A DNA stretch of 64,000 bases from positions 50,593,040 to 50,657,039 of the forward strand of contig CM037788.1 of assembly GCA_021229015.1 (NCBI GenBank). The letters are read 5' to 3'. Below are positions 52,385-64,000 of this stretch, one piece after another. The number at the start of each line of letters is the position of its first letter. Within the stretch, counting starts at the first letter, position 1. The translations under genes were made by a program, and so were the position numbers. The notes below the pieces were generated by a model, which saw nothing but the letters and a program-made list of their open reading frames with translations, searched no databases and was not told the origin of the DNA. Source of the stretch: Solen grandis. Lineage: Eukaryota; Mollusca; Bivalvia; Adapedonta; Solenidae.

Positions 52385-54944
52385 TGGTGAGATAGTTTGT
52401 TCTATCAGAGAGATGAAATCTACACTGTAAGTGATAAGGGTCTACCGGGACTACCTTTTTACTTATTAAGGAAATGTTCATTCCAGTATTTACTAATTTC
52501 TTTAAATGACAAACACACACATGGACTAATCCGTGTATGAATAAGATCGAATTCATAGAATAGTTTCATTCTTTCGTCTTCAATTAGCCTAGAATAAAAA
52601 GAAAATTTGGTCGTTTTGGGTGGATATTGAGTGTTTTTCCTCACCAAGTGATAAAATTTTCACACGCGCTACGCTCTCGTTTGTATCACTATTCCATATC
52701 AATTCAAATTAAACAAACATCCACTATTTAACTTACAAATCAATTGTTGAAAGATAATTTATCTATGTTTTGGAAATACTATAAGAATATTTAAGGGAGT
52801 TTGAACGAGTAATTTCTGAATTATTTCACATACCGTTACTCGTTGCTACTTAAGACTTGAGATGTTTAGTAGTGATTCAATTTTCGTGAAAAAGAAAATA
52901 TAAAATAATACTGACATATTGTAAACTATCACAAATGGTACATAATGTGCAAATATAATCTGTAGAATAACACAGTTAAACACATTGAAGATGTTGATCA
53001 AATTACGCGATTTAATATTTTAAATGGATGTCAAAATATTCTCATTGCTTACATTTTGCATTAGTGGGTATTCCCGAAGACAATCTGTAATAGGAAATAA
53101 TTTGAATCTGAAAACCTTCGTCGAATCACAATTTGTTTATCTGCTACGTCATCAATTTAAGCACTCGTGATGCGTTAACGGAGACATATGGAATGTTTAT
53201 GGAAAATTGAAGAGCATATGCGGAATATGCAAATTAGTTGTTTTTGTAAACAATTGAATGATCTTTAGTAACATATTTCTTCTTATTTATGCATTGTAGT
53301 AAAGTTGTCGTTAACGAATATGCACACATTGCATCTCGTAAAAATATCTGTAGCACACATTTACCTTTTTTTTGTCCGAAGAATATACACTGCTTTTGGA
53401 AGCATAATGGGCCTTTAACATATATGAATTGTAAATCTCGTTTAAGATAAGAGAACTTCAAAATATCGCTGGTGGCTGAAATATGTAAAATCCCAAGCTA
53501 ATAAATTAGTTTCATTTCTAAATACTGTTAAAGTATATTTAAATCATATTTTCAGAGTATGTTATCACAATTCGAAAATGCTAATGTATTCTATAAATCC
53601 AAATGAAACGCTATCACGTATTTACGAAAAACAATAACAACAAAAAAGCATATACCTTTCATTGATCTTGGAGCAAATGTTTACATAATTATCCTTAAAA
53701 TTATTAATGATTCACTTTCTACATTTACATGTAAATGTTAAAAAAACCGTTTACCAACCCATTCTTGTTCTTGAATTTAAGCTTTTTTTCATTGAATCGG
53801 TTTGCCAAAATTGCAATAAACCCTTAAACGTGCAAAGACAATCTTCTTAGATCACGTGTGTGTTTTCGGAGGTCATTATAATGTGACCAATATCCAAGAA
53901 GAACTCGTAACTGTTTCATTAACATTATCGTTTAGTTTGAGGAAAACTCATGTAAGAACTTTTTTTTGCTACAGATTATTTTACATTCACATTGTAACGA
54001 GTATAGATTAAAAGAGAATTACATTGCCTTACAAGACAATTGGATTGCTTGTTTTGGGTTTTGATCATTCCCATTAATTGCAATGCAATTATAGTGGTCA
54101 TACAATACTTAAAGCAAATAAAACTGATATATTTCGAAAAGATTTCATACATTAAAGTCACAAAAACATGATTGAATATTTTCCTTTGCAACTAAGAAGA
54201 AAAACAGTGAAGATTGTCTAGCAAGATAACCAATTGCATACCTGTCAATTAATTGTTAGCTATCATGCAATATTTGACAAATTTATGGCCAATCAGAAGT
54301 TCTAAAAACTAAAATTTATCAGCGATCTATTTTAAAAGAACACTTTCTTTTTTTATTTTACCTTGTACAAAACAGAATTTTACAGATTGATATATTTGAT
54401 AAAATAAAAAAAATCACAAATCAAGAGTGACTTCTAAGTCGAATAGCATCTATTATGACATTTCTCTAGACAACAGAAGCCTACGGTCGATACACTCACT
54501 ACGATCTTCTATTGTCTATAGAAATATCTTAATTTATGCTTTATCCTATACGCACCAGCATCACAAACACATGAACTAAATGTGTCACATAATGATATAT
54601 TGCAGAAAAATGTACCTTTTTTTTGTTTTGCAGAAAAGCCTTTCATTTACTGCTTCCTTCTGTATTGCTCTCCTAGATTATTTTCCAGCCACTGCTAATT
54701 TGCAATATGGCATGGCGCTTTTATAACTTCGGATATTAGTGTTTTTATATTACTGATATTCAGTGTAGTTTAATAAAAATATATAAAGACATATTAAGAA
54801 AACATTATTATTAAAGATTGTCTTACTCCCATGTTAGTACTCATGTTACTTATGATTTTGGTTTCCATCTCAAAATTGAAATATCACTATGGACTTTATT
54901 ATCAAGGCAGGGAATCACGTGATAACGCTTACTGATATGACAAT
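52385..54944. other. Intergenic, AT-rich
   Basis: No gene, RNA or clear repeat seen. Confidence 0.55.
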
Positions 54945-55212
54945 ATGCACTGCAATGCAGTGGCCGAGAGGGTAAAGTCACTGACTTTAACACTCACTCA
55001 GCCCCTCACCGTGTGGGTTCGAATCCCGGCATGGTCATTCGGATTTTCATGTGAGGAAGCCTTCCAGCTGGCTTGCGGTAGGTCGGTGCTTCTACCCGGA
55101 TGCCTCCGTGCATTCGGGGGTCTTCCTCCACCTGAAATAAGCTGGAAGTCGCTACATGATTGAAATAATGTCGAAGCGACGGTAAACTTAAAAAGTCAAG
55201 CCAAGTCGCACC
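54945..55212 (+). repeat. tRNA-headed SINE, full copy
   Basis: Head AGTGGCCGAGAGGGTAAAG (A box), B box GTGGGTTCGAATCCCGG, body with GGTCGGTGCTTCTACCCGG, and tail CATGATTGAAATAATGTCG...GGTAAACTTAAAAAGTC. Same family as 32110 and 48095, but with the longer body variant. Confidence 0.75.
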
Positions 55213-55846
55213 CGACGCAGACTGGAATATTGTTATCGGCTTTACCTTATTTTTTGTCTTTATGCCAATAGTTTTCTCAAACACTCAAAAATTCGAAAGT
55301 TTTGTTTTTTTTAATTTTGGCTTTTTTTGCGGGTAACACGCACGCAAATTTTGTATTTGTAATGTGAAAATGGTGATTTAAGTGCTAAGTAATGCAGAAA
55401 GGAATCATTATATAACTTTATTTGAAAAAGCAATTTTTTTTGCATATTTTGAATTTTAACTGCTTGCTTTCTTTTATTGATTAAAAATGGAAAAAGTGAG
55501 CAGCTTCATACAAGGAAAATACATGAAAAGTTTCATCAACTTTGAAGCAATAGTTTTGAAGGAGAAAGAAAGTGTTAAATTGAAAAATTGAAGAAGCACG
55601 ACGGACACGTGGCGATCACTTTGAGCATTTGGTACTAAAGTGGGCTAAAAACCGCAAAATGAACTTGGTCAATTTTAAAAAATAAATCTTGAAATGATGA
55701 AACAAAGCTAATCTGCTGAACTGTAAACTATATAACAATTATTTCACTCTCATTGGAACTGAAATGATTTTTTTTATCATGTCATGAAATATAGTGAATA
55801 TAAAACTAGAATTGCAAGAATAACGTTCTTTATCGAAACAACTAAA
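55213..55846. other. Intergenic, nothing recognised
   Basis: AT-rich. Confidence 0.5.
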
Positions 55847-56770
55847 CTATAAGTCATATGAACTTTTGTCAGTTAGAATTTTAATTGTTCCATTTTTGTC
55901 GCTCTTTTGTCTACACAAACCAAACCAGTACCTATACACTTTGCTGCAAGCACATCTATGCGATTTTACATCACTATGGGTATCCATATGGTCTTTCAGA
56001 TAATATTTATTTTTGTATGCTCCTCCGTAGGTGTCACACTTGTAATTTGGTGCTTCTTGAATCTTGGCATGTTCCTTAAGATCACTCTTCGTTGTACATG
56101 AATAAAAGCAGAGCTCGCATTTTTTCTGTTTTCTTTTCTTTATTGTGAACAGAACATCTATAAGATAAAAATAAGCACACATACACATTTCTTTTATTTT
56201 CTAATGTCTCAATGGCATTGTCCAATTTGTTTAATGTTATTTAGTAGTCATTTTGTACATGTAAAAAGGAAATTCTACAATTGAAGATATAGTAACTGCG
56301 CCTTTCTTCCTAATTAGTGCAAGCTTGTTTTGATACATAGTCCTTGGTTTGAGTTTTTATTTAAACGTGTAAGAACGTCATCTTTTTGTTCATCAAAATT
56401 GGCGGATTTTGTTTATCAACACACTATTCCGAATCTGTCTTTGATATTTAACATATAGCAATTTAAACAATTTTTCTATACAAAAATGCAGAAAAATCCT
56501 TAAAAATGTTAAATCAAGAGTGTTTTTTTTTCAGAATTCAGTAATAAAATGACTATGGGAACTTATATAAATGTCAATACATAATTAATATTTACCTGTG
56601 ACGTTGCAGATTTGCTGGGCTATAAAATATTTTTTCCGCAACGATTATAGGGTCCTGTCCCTAGATATCTTTTTGTGTGGTCAGAAAGTCCTGTGCGAGA
56701 ACGAAACATTTGACCGCATTTGTAACAAACTGTGCCTCCACTTGAACCTTCCATATCTGGAATACCACAG
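55847..56770 (-). CDS. Degenerate C2H2 zinc-finger gene, two exons
   Basis: Minus-strand exon 56770-56596 (acceptor GTACAATTGCAG, donor CACAG|GTAAAT) encodes CYKCGQMFRSRTGLSDH and, in another frame after a run of six A, a second finger-like segment with SPANLQRH. Exon 56157-55847 (acceptor TTTTTATCTTATAG) encodes CELCFYSCTTKSDLKEH and YKCDTYGGAYKNKYYLKDHMDTH, then a third remnant and a stop. Several zinc ligands are replaced (for example Tyr for Cys in CDTY). Breaks at A6 runs in both exons could be assembly errors, but the lost ligands argue for decay. Zinc-finger proteins of this kind bind nucleic acids. Confidence 0.55.
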
Positions 56771-58499
56771 CTGCAATTGTACAATATGTCAAAAAAAAAT
56801 AAAGTGAATTTCTGACATGAGTTTTAAGTTAATTTTATTATTTCCTTGGAATATTTCACCTTCGTTAAAATACAATAAAAAACGATTTGTTTATCTGTAT
56901 CAATAACAAGTTAAATGCTGTTTCTTTTAGACACTGAATTCGATTCCCTCCAAATTTGTATCTTAACAAGAAAAAAAAGAACTATGTGACCTTTCTAAAG
57001 TTCATTAAAGTGAAACGTCGCAAGCTTCTAACAGTGTAGTCCTGATTGATCTATTAATTTATTTACACATTGCTTCTATTTTCCAATATCACTAACCAAA
57101 CTGAAAAACATATTCGGCAAGACAAAACAAAAAAATGCGCAAAAATGTCAAATCTTTAGGCATAAATATGCACTTCACAGACTTTGGGCTCAATACAACA
57201 TATTCTATGGCACTATTTTAAAAAAAACTATGAGTTGTTATTATCGTTAATAGTCTCATATAGATAATACACCCTGGTACAAATTGTGTTTTTCCGTAAT
57301 TTACAGTTTTCGACAGAAAATATAATTCCAGCAACCATGTCTTACTTTCATATTATTAACACTTTTTTATTTTAGCTATCAATTAGCCCATTTATTCTCC
57401 CCGTTATTGGTGTTAGGGGGTCGGGGATCCATCCCCGTAAACACCTCACAAGCAAACACACAAAATTATGAACACAACATATTCAACAGAAATGGTATTT
57501 GATGATTGGTTAACCCAACTTATAAGATTATCTATATTTGTATCAAATACCGTGGGTTCTGGACAAATTCACTACAGAATATTTGCTTTTGTTTGTGACT
57601 CTTTGGTATTTGTAATACAACATATTTGAACCAATATACACATCAGTGAAAATTCCTACTCTTGGCAGCCATCTTGAATGACAAATTCAAGGGATTTTTT
57701 TTTTAATAAATTACAGGATTAGAAATTTCATTTTCTTATAATTTAAGCTCTTGAAATTCATTTTTAGGATAACATTTTCCTATAATATGTATATAAGAAA
57801 AAAAGAAAATAAATGCCAAGTAAAAAACAAGGTATGGGTTCATATTTCAATAAAATAAACGGTGTAACTTTTTGGGTATAAAGCTTTTATCTTAAAATTC
57901 ATTAAAATATTACTTTCATATTAAAAATGATTAATTAATGCTGTTCAAATTGACATTAATTTCAGTATAATAGACTGGAAAATAAAAACGCAGTGGTAAT
58001 TTAAAAACAGCAAGTATTCTCAACTTTTGGCCTGCATTAACTTATGTCCCTAGAGATGGCCAAAACGTGTCTTATCAGTGCCTGTGACATAACACAGAAA
58101 CTATGCATTAAAAATAAATAATAATATTAAATAAATGCAAGTGGTTCTAGCTAGATATTAAAATCGAGAAAAAGAAAAGTGAACAAACATTTTTTTAGCT
58201 CACTTATTTTCTACCACGTATACATTATTTTAGAAAAAGGATTAACACTATAGTCATATTATTTTTATTGGGTATTGTTTGTAAATCCGGTGTATCAATA
58301 ATACAAATTTGTAAATTATCAATGTTCTAATTAGATAAAATGGATAATGGTGGCTTCTAAAACCTTATAAGCTTAGAAGCACAAAAATAAGCGTTTCTTC
58401 AACATGAAAAATAATTAAAAAGGACAACTGTTTCTCTTCCTAACCTCTTTGGCCATATCAACAAACAGGAATTAGTTATATGACTGTCTTTGGGTGTGG
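56771..58499. other. Intergenic, AT-rich
   Basis: No coding signal. A small hairpin region with GGGGATCCATCCCC at about 57423-57436 is flanked by GGTGTT/AACACC. Confidence 0.5.
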
Positions 58500-61400
58500 T
58501 TATACTGAACAGAGGGAGGGATTTGTAGCATATATGTTTTGTCAGAAAAGGATCATATTTAATCATACTTATTATCGATACTCAACATTGATAAATAGGT
58601 GTTTGTATTTTTCCCATGAGGCTTCAAATATAGCACTTTGGAAGTTTTTCATGGTATTGTATTTTTCAATTTGATAATAAGAAATAATATTATTCATAAA
58701 CAGGTCAACTGATGGCATCTGATTTTTCATTTTGCAACAGTACACAAAATACTTTGCTTGCAGCAGTATGTTATTTATACATTTATCCTGAGTAAGACTA
58801 CCAAATAGAACCTCACACGCATTCCATTCTTCAATATCAATATTACATTTATTTTTATAAGATTTAACAATTGTGTCCAAATTTGAGAGCTCACTTCACA
58901 ATTCCAGAATAGATGCATCAATGTTTCAAGGGCAGTTTTACAAAATGTACATGTATCCTCTGTATTTATATTCATTTTAGTGAGTAAGTAATTTGTGCCT
59001 AGAATTCTATATTTTAGTCTATATTGAACCATATCAATTTAAGATCTTTTGTTATCTTGAACACATTATCATAGAATGGTTTATTTATTTGGGTATTTAT
59101 GAATGCATCATTAAGTTGAGATAAATCATTCATCCATTTTTGTAAGATTTTGGATACTCCTGAATATTTAGGATCTGTCTATAAATTTATTTACATCCTT
59201 TATCATTATTAAAAGGAGCAATAGGTAATGGTATAGGGGAATGAAGGTTTTTTTAATAGTAAATGGTTAAATTACTTTTCTCAATGTAGTTTTTAATCGC
59301 AGCAAGCAAACCATTGTATGCAATAAAATTGTTCTTATTCTGAAATTATTTATGAATTCTCTATAACTATAAAATTCAGACCGAGCTTATAAGATTCTCT
59401 AAAAAGATTATCCCTGCTGCAAGCAATCTTTTATAACTCAGACCTTAATATCTTGGTTATACCTTAAATTGAGTAAATAAACTTCTTCATCATTCTTTGG
59501 ACTTGTCTTTAATATCACAATTAAATAGCTATTTAAAACTGTTCTTGATGTAGTTTGTTTTTATGAAATCAGTACCATATTTATGTAAATGTTTAATAGA
59601 TGGACAGGTACATTCCACAACATAAATGAATTTATTTACATCTGATATTGATTTCTAAACCAGGTAGCTTTTAAGCTATGCATAAATGTTTTATATCAAT
59701 CACTTTCAAACCACCATACTTATACTCTTGATCAATAACGTTACGCTTGATTTTATCATTTAAGTTTTTCCATAGAAATTTAAAAACAACATATTTTGTG
59801 TAGTGTTTATTTTTTCTAAAGATGGTATTCCATGAATAACGTGATTGAGTTTTGAAAGAGCAAGAGTTTTGATTAGCAGATGGTGATATCACTCTATTTG
59901 ACCAATTTGCAAATAGCTGTTTTATTTCCTCAATTTTAGAATCGTAATTTATATTAACCATCTCTGATAAGTCTGTAGAAAAATTTTATACCAAAGACTG
60001 TAAAATTAGATTTTTCCCCTACTAAATTGAATTCTGGACAAAGTATTACCTGACTTTATTTACGTGATCCTATCCATATAACTTTTGTTTTATCTGTGTT
60101 GATATTAAGGCCGGAGATTCTTCCACAGAATTTTAAAACTGACATTGTGTTTAATAAGGAATCACTTGTGCCATCTTAAGTTAAACTAATGTCATCTGCA
60201 TATTGTGACACTAAATATTCTTGTCCATTTGTTTTTATCCTTTTTATGTCATGGTTACTCCTTAATAGAATTGCAAGTATTTCTGGACAGAGAATGAATA
60301 GGTAGGGTGACAAAACATCTCCTTGACGACAGCCCCTCTGCAAGCTAAACCATTCAGATATGTAACCATTTATTATAACACATGATTCTTCATTGGTATA
60401 AAATAAAGCTACCCATTTTCTCATTGAAGATCCAAAATTAAAAGATTCTAAAACTTTAAACATAAAACTCCATGATATAGTATCAAAAGCTGCTGCAAAG
60501 TCAATTAATAACAAAAGTCCTGGAATATGTTTGTTTTTTTTCTGTATAAAACATAATATCGTACAATAATCTTACATTTGAAACCATAAGTCCCCCAGGT
60601 AAAAATCCAGTTTGATCTTCATTGATTATATTCCAAGTACATTTTTATACGAAAAGCTATTGATGCTGAGACTATCTTGTATGATACATTTAGTAAAGAA
60701 ATAGGTCTCCAATTTTTTAGAAAAGGTATTGTCTTTATTTCCTTTAGGTATACAATGTATAACTCCGTGTTTCTGTGTTATAGAAATGTTTCTCTCGTGA
60801 AAGCATAATTTATGGATCTGACTAGAAATATTTCTATATCACTCAAGAAAAATAATTAAAAAAAAAACATCATTTCCAGGACTAGTGTTATTAGACATTT
60901 TATTCAAACTTCTTAGCATTTCGGAATGTGTAAAAATCCCATTCTGAAAATTTTGGAACCATTGTGTTATTAAACAGTTCATGTAGGGAGATTTCTTCTA
61001 TCTCATTTGAGTTATATAAGTTTTGGTAATGTTGTTTAGTCTCTAACAAGGTTTCCTCTTGAGTATATAATTGCTGTCCTGTTTGAGTTGTATGTGTATT
61101 CATGAATTTTGCAACAAAATTTATATTTTCTAAATTGCAGTAGTATTTTGTAGGGTTTTCATCCTCTTGAATCCATTTTGCTTTTGATCTAGTAAAAACA
61201 CCTTCCATTTTTCTTTCTCAATTCTAGAAGTTCTTTTCTCTTACTATCTAACATGTCATGATTTATGTTTGTTTTTCAATTTTCTCAATCTGTTTTAAAA
61301 TATTATTTTCTTTATCATAGGAAATAGTTTCTCCCCTAATAGCTAGAAGCAATGAGTCAAAGAAAAATTGATTATTAATGCTGAAAGCTAAGTCTTGCAA

Positions 61401-62161
61401 AGGGACTTCATCAATATCATTAATATTGAATTTTTAAATTTCCAGTAGCAATTGCCCTTTTTAAACTTTCCAAATGCTAGAGACATATAGATTAGTGAAT
61501 GATCTGTACGGTTACCTGGTAATATTTTTGTTGTTGCAACATCTGTAAACAGAGTTTCAGATATAAGAAAGAAGTCTGACCTTAGTTTTTAATTGGATTT
61601 CTCCGGAACCATGTATACTCTTTATTTTCAAGCTGATTTTTTTCCAGCAATCAATAAAATTATAACTCAACTTTGATTCCATTAATTGTTCTCTAGCTAG
61701 CATTAGGATTATTTAAATTAACGAAATTAAATAAGTCCATATCTGGATTAAGTATAAGATTAAAATCACCTGCAAGAATAAAAAGGTCATTCTCATATTT
61801 AGCCATTCTATCCTTTAGGTCCTGGTAAAAGGCTGGAGTATCCCTATTTGGTCCATAAATATTAATCAAAGTGACATTTTTGTTTGCAATTTAAAACAAT
61901 ATATTATCATTTTTATCACGTTCTATATTTACTTTACAATCAAAATCATTGTTGATAAAAATTGCAACTCCTCTAGATTGACTGGTAAAATTACTAAAAA
62001 AAACATTCATATTCCCATTGACTTCTAATAATCTTTTCCTCTACTTCAGGAAAGTGGGTGTCTTGTAACATGCATATAGAATATTTCTTACATTTAAGAA
62101 AGTTTAGTAGATCCCTTCTTTTATTTTTGTCACCTAGACCTTGTGCATTCATACTAGTCAT
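58500..62161 (-). mobile_element. L1/Tx1-like LINE ORF2, decayed
   Basis: Minus strand. It starts at ATG 62161 (MTSMNAQGLGDKNKRRDLL) with an AP-endonuclease-type region (blocks INIYGPNRD, ILAGDFNLIL, RTDHSLIYM) to about 61450. A linker with SKAKWIQEDENPTKYYCNLE (about 61170) follows, then the reverse transcriptase (DFAAAFDTISW, RGCRQGDVLSPYLFIL, YADDIS, 60514-60176) and a C-terminal zinc-binding region (CTFCKTALETLMHLFWNC, near 58930), ending about 58572. Many stops and frame changes make it non-functional. The NAQGL and SKAKWIxEGExPTKYF-type blocks suggest the L1/Tx1 group. No ORF1, target duplication or poly(A) tail was identified. Confidence 0.85.
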
Positions 62162-64000
62162 TATTACTTAGTTATTCATATCCAAACATAAAGTTTGAAC
62201 TTACAAACTTTTGAAGCCTTATATTTGGAAGCATGCACTTTACTGGACTGTACCAATATTCTGATTTAATATGTATATGAAGAAATATATTACTACAAGT
62301 ACAACAAATACCCTCACACCACCCTGCACAACCACACCCGACTTTACTTCTAAACTGATAAATTTCCAACATCAGAAGGTTTTTTTAGCTGCAAGATGAG
62401 AATGGCCCTTGGGATAATACTGAATGTATAGAAAATAAACATGTATAGAACAAAGTAATTAGTTGAAACTCTGGTGATCACACATACTACATTGCAATAA
62501 CAACCATACAGTGACAATACAATCAGACACATTCAAACATGTCAAACCAAGCTTTCTAGGCATGTTTGGTTACATGTAAAAAACAACAACAAACATTCAC
62601 AATCTTTTAAAATATATCTAGTCTATGTCTAAGGTTTTTAATTAACTTAAGAAGTTGTTAAAAAAACTAAATCCATAAGTTATCGTACTTTCTATATATT
62701 ATTAAAAAAACACACATTTTGTTGTTGTTTTTGTTCACTTTTAGTTAGCAGTAAAATATACAATAATAATAATACTTAACACTCATTGGTAAACAAGAAG
62801 GTAACATCCAACAACCTCATAGTCCTTTGGAATTTGAAAACCTTTCTCGAACCTAGAAACAGACAGATTTAACCACAAAGAGACGTTTTCACATAAAAAT
62901 GACTTGACTTGAATATTTAAGTTTACCGTCGCTAAATAACAACCTGATACATTTATATGTTCCATGATTTAACCTTGACGAGACTGAAAAAGTGATATGG
63001 TTATTCCAAGGTTAAAACCTGGAAGGGACTCAAATAAATACTAAATAGATACCTTTGATTGCAAGGGTGAAATTTTACAAGACCGTATCATACTTGAGTG
63101 AAAATTCCTATAAACAACTTATAGATATCATACACATAACCAGCATATATTTTCTAAATTGACCTTACCAAAACACCTACCGTAATCGAAGTGATTGCTA
63201 AAAGATCATTATTATTTTTAAATCTAACCTTACCAGACACATACCGTAATCAAAGAGATTGCTATGATAGAAAGAGCTTCTTTCTAACTCACCTTGGACG
63301 CCACCATGACAATCTTAGTCAACAGGCGTTTGTAATGAATCATATAGAGGCTAATGCGGAAGTTCCCGGCGCCACGTAACCTCTGCATACAGGGTTTCTT
63401 CAACAGTGAAACCAATCAGGGGACGTTTGTATGCTCGGTCCGTAATAAATATACACATTGTAAATAGAATGGTGCCCCCCTCCTCACAAGAGAGAGAGAG
63501 AGAGATAGAGAGAGAGAGAAAATTATACGGTGGCGCACAGGAAGCCACAATCATTCGCTAAGCTATACAAAATTGTATTCGATATTTTTGGTTTATTTTT
63601 AGTTGTTTGTTTTTTTTAAATATTATTTATTTTTTTCAAGTTTATTTTCAAATTATTGAATGTGTATTGGAGCTGTCAGATCGTTATCAAAATTGAATAC
63701 TGATTAAGATTTATATTGAAACAGATAAATACAACTGCTAGATCACCGCTAGATTATATTTCTGAGTCATGCAGGGGCGAATATAAAGTGTATCCCCTAT
63801 TTGAATTGCTCGAGAGTCCAGTGATGTCTGTATTTCCGTTCACAACAATCTTTCTACTGTTTTTCAATAGCGCTATGATTTTGCCCTCATCTGACCACAC
63901 CGTAATCTACTGTTTCAAGCTCCTTCGTTTTTCCAATGAGTTTTGCATTCTGGTGTGTCAGATCTGCCTTATTTACAATCAGTGATCCTTTCAGCTTCCT
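62162..64000. other. Intergenic, AT-rich
   Basis: A SINE-tail relic (TGACTTGACTTGAATATTTAAG..CCGTCGC) at about 62900-62990, two short direct repeats with CTTACCAxACACxTACCGTAATC near 63165-63260, and a (GA)n microsatellite at about 63489-63520. No gene supported. Confidence 0.55.

Overview
The window reads as animal nuclear DNA, most likely from a bivalve mollusc. It is AT-rich, has spliced genes with GT..AG introns, and is full of mobile elements: a Ty3/Gypsy LTR retrotransposon, a Polinton/Maverick-type viral fragment, a mariner, an L1/Tx1-like LINE, tRNA-headed SINEs and MITEs. The repeat style (SINEs with a shared 3' tail, and elements built from internal tandem units of about 160-170 bp that end in a hairpin plus CTTGTTT) is typical of bivalves. 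The species assignment is inference.

Layout. 1-2242 is intergenic with SINE pieces. 2243-11767 is a 9.5-kb Ty3/Gypsy retrotransposon on the minus strand with identical 203-bp LTRs and an ACAC target duplication. It encodes Gag, protease, RT/RNase H and integrase, plus three unusual additions: a helix-hairpin-helix at the Gag N-terminus, a PHD finger at the integrase C-terminus, and a third ORF with a TatD-type metal-dependent nuclease preceded by a splice-acceptor-like sequence. 17413-22827 (plus) holds three coding exons of pterin-4a-carbinolamine dehydratase (PCBD/DCoH), whose introns carry tandem-unit elements, a 29-bp minisatellite and a SINE. 29863-33011 (minus) holds exons of a secreted-type protein with two thyroglobulin type-1 domains.

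34915-35014 is a 100-N assembly gap. On its right is a fragment of a Polinton/Maverick or related virus-like element (35015 to about 39.9 kb): capsid protein, a small conserved protein and an adenovirus-type cysteine protease, then a RING protein on the minus strand and three small unknown genes on the plus strand. The four latter genes each end in a copy of a stem-loop that matches the replication-dependent histone mRNA 3' end, with a purine-rich downstream element at histone-like spacing. Two of them have near-duplicate promoters with TATA boxes and AGGTCA half-sites. Capsid and protease instead precede a normal AATAAA signal. This histone-style 3'-end system in a virus-like element is the most striking observation in the window.

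40621-41944 is a decayed mariner. 44143-45233 is the terminal exon of a carbohydrate sulfotransferase. 52112-52331 (minus) is a first coding exon with a signal peptide and a GKR-processed PRI-amide peptide. 55847-56770 (minus) has exons of a degenerate C2H2 zinc-finger gene. 58500-62161 (minus) is a decayed LINE.

Several otherwise good ORFs break at homopolymers (G4/C4 or A6 runs), so some frame breaks may be assembly errors rather than real mutations. Long stretches between these features are AT-rich and show nothing recognisable.
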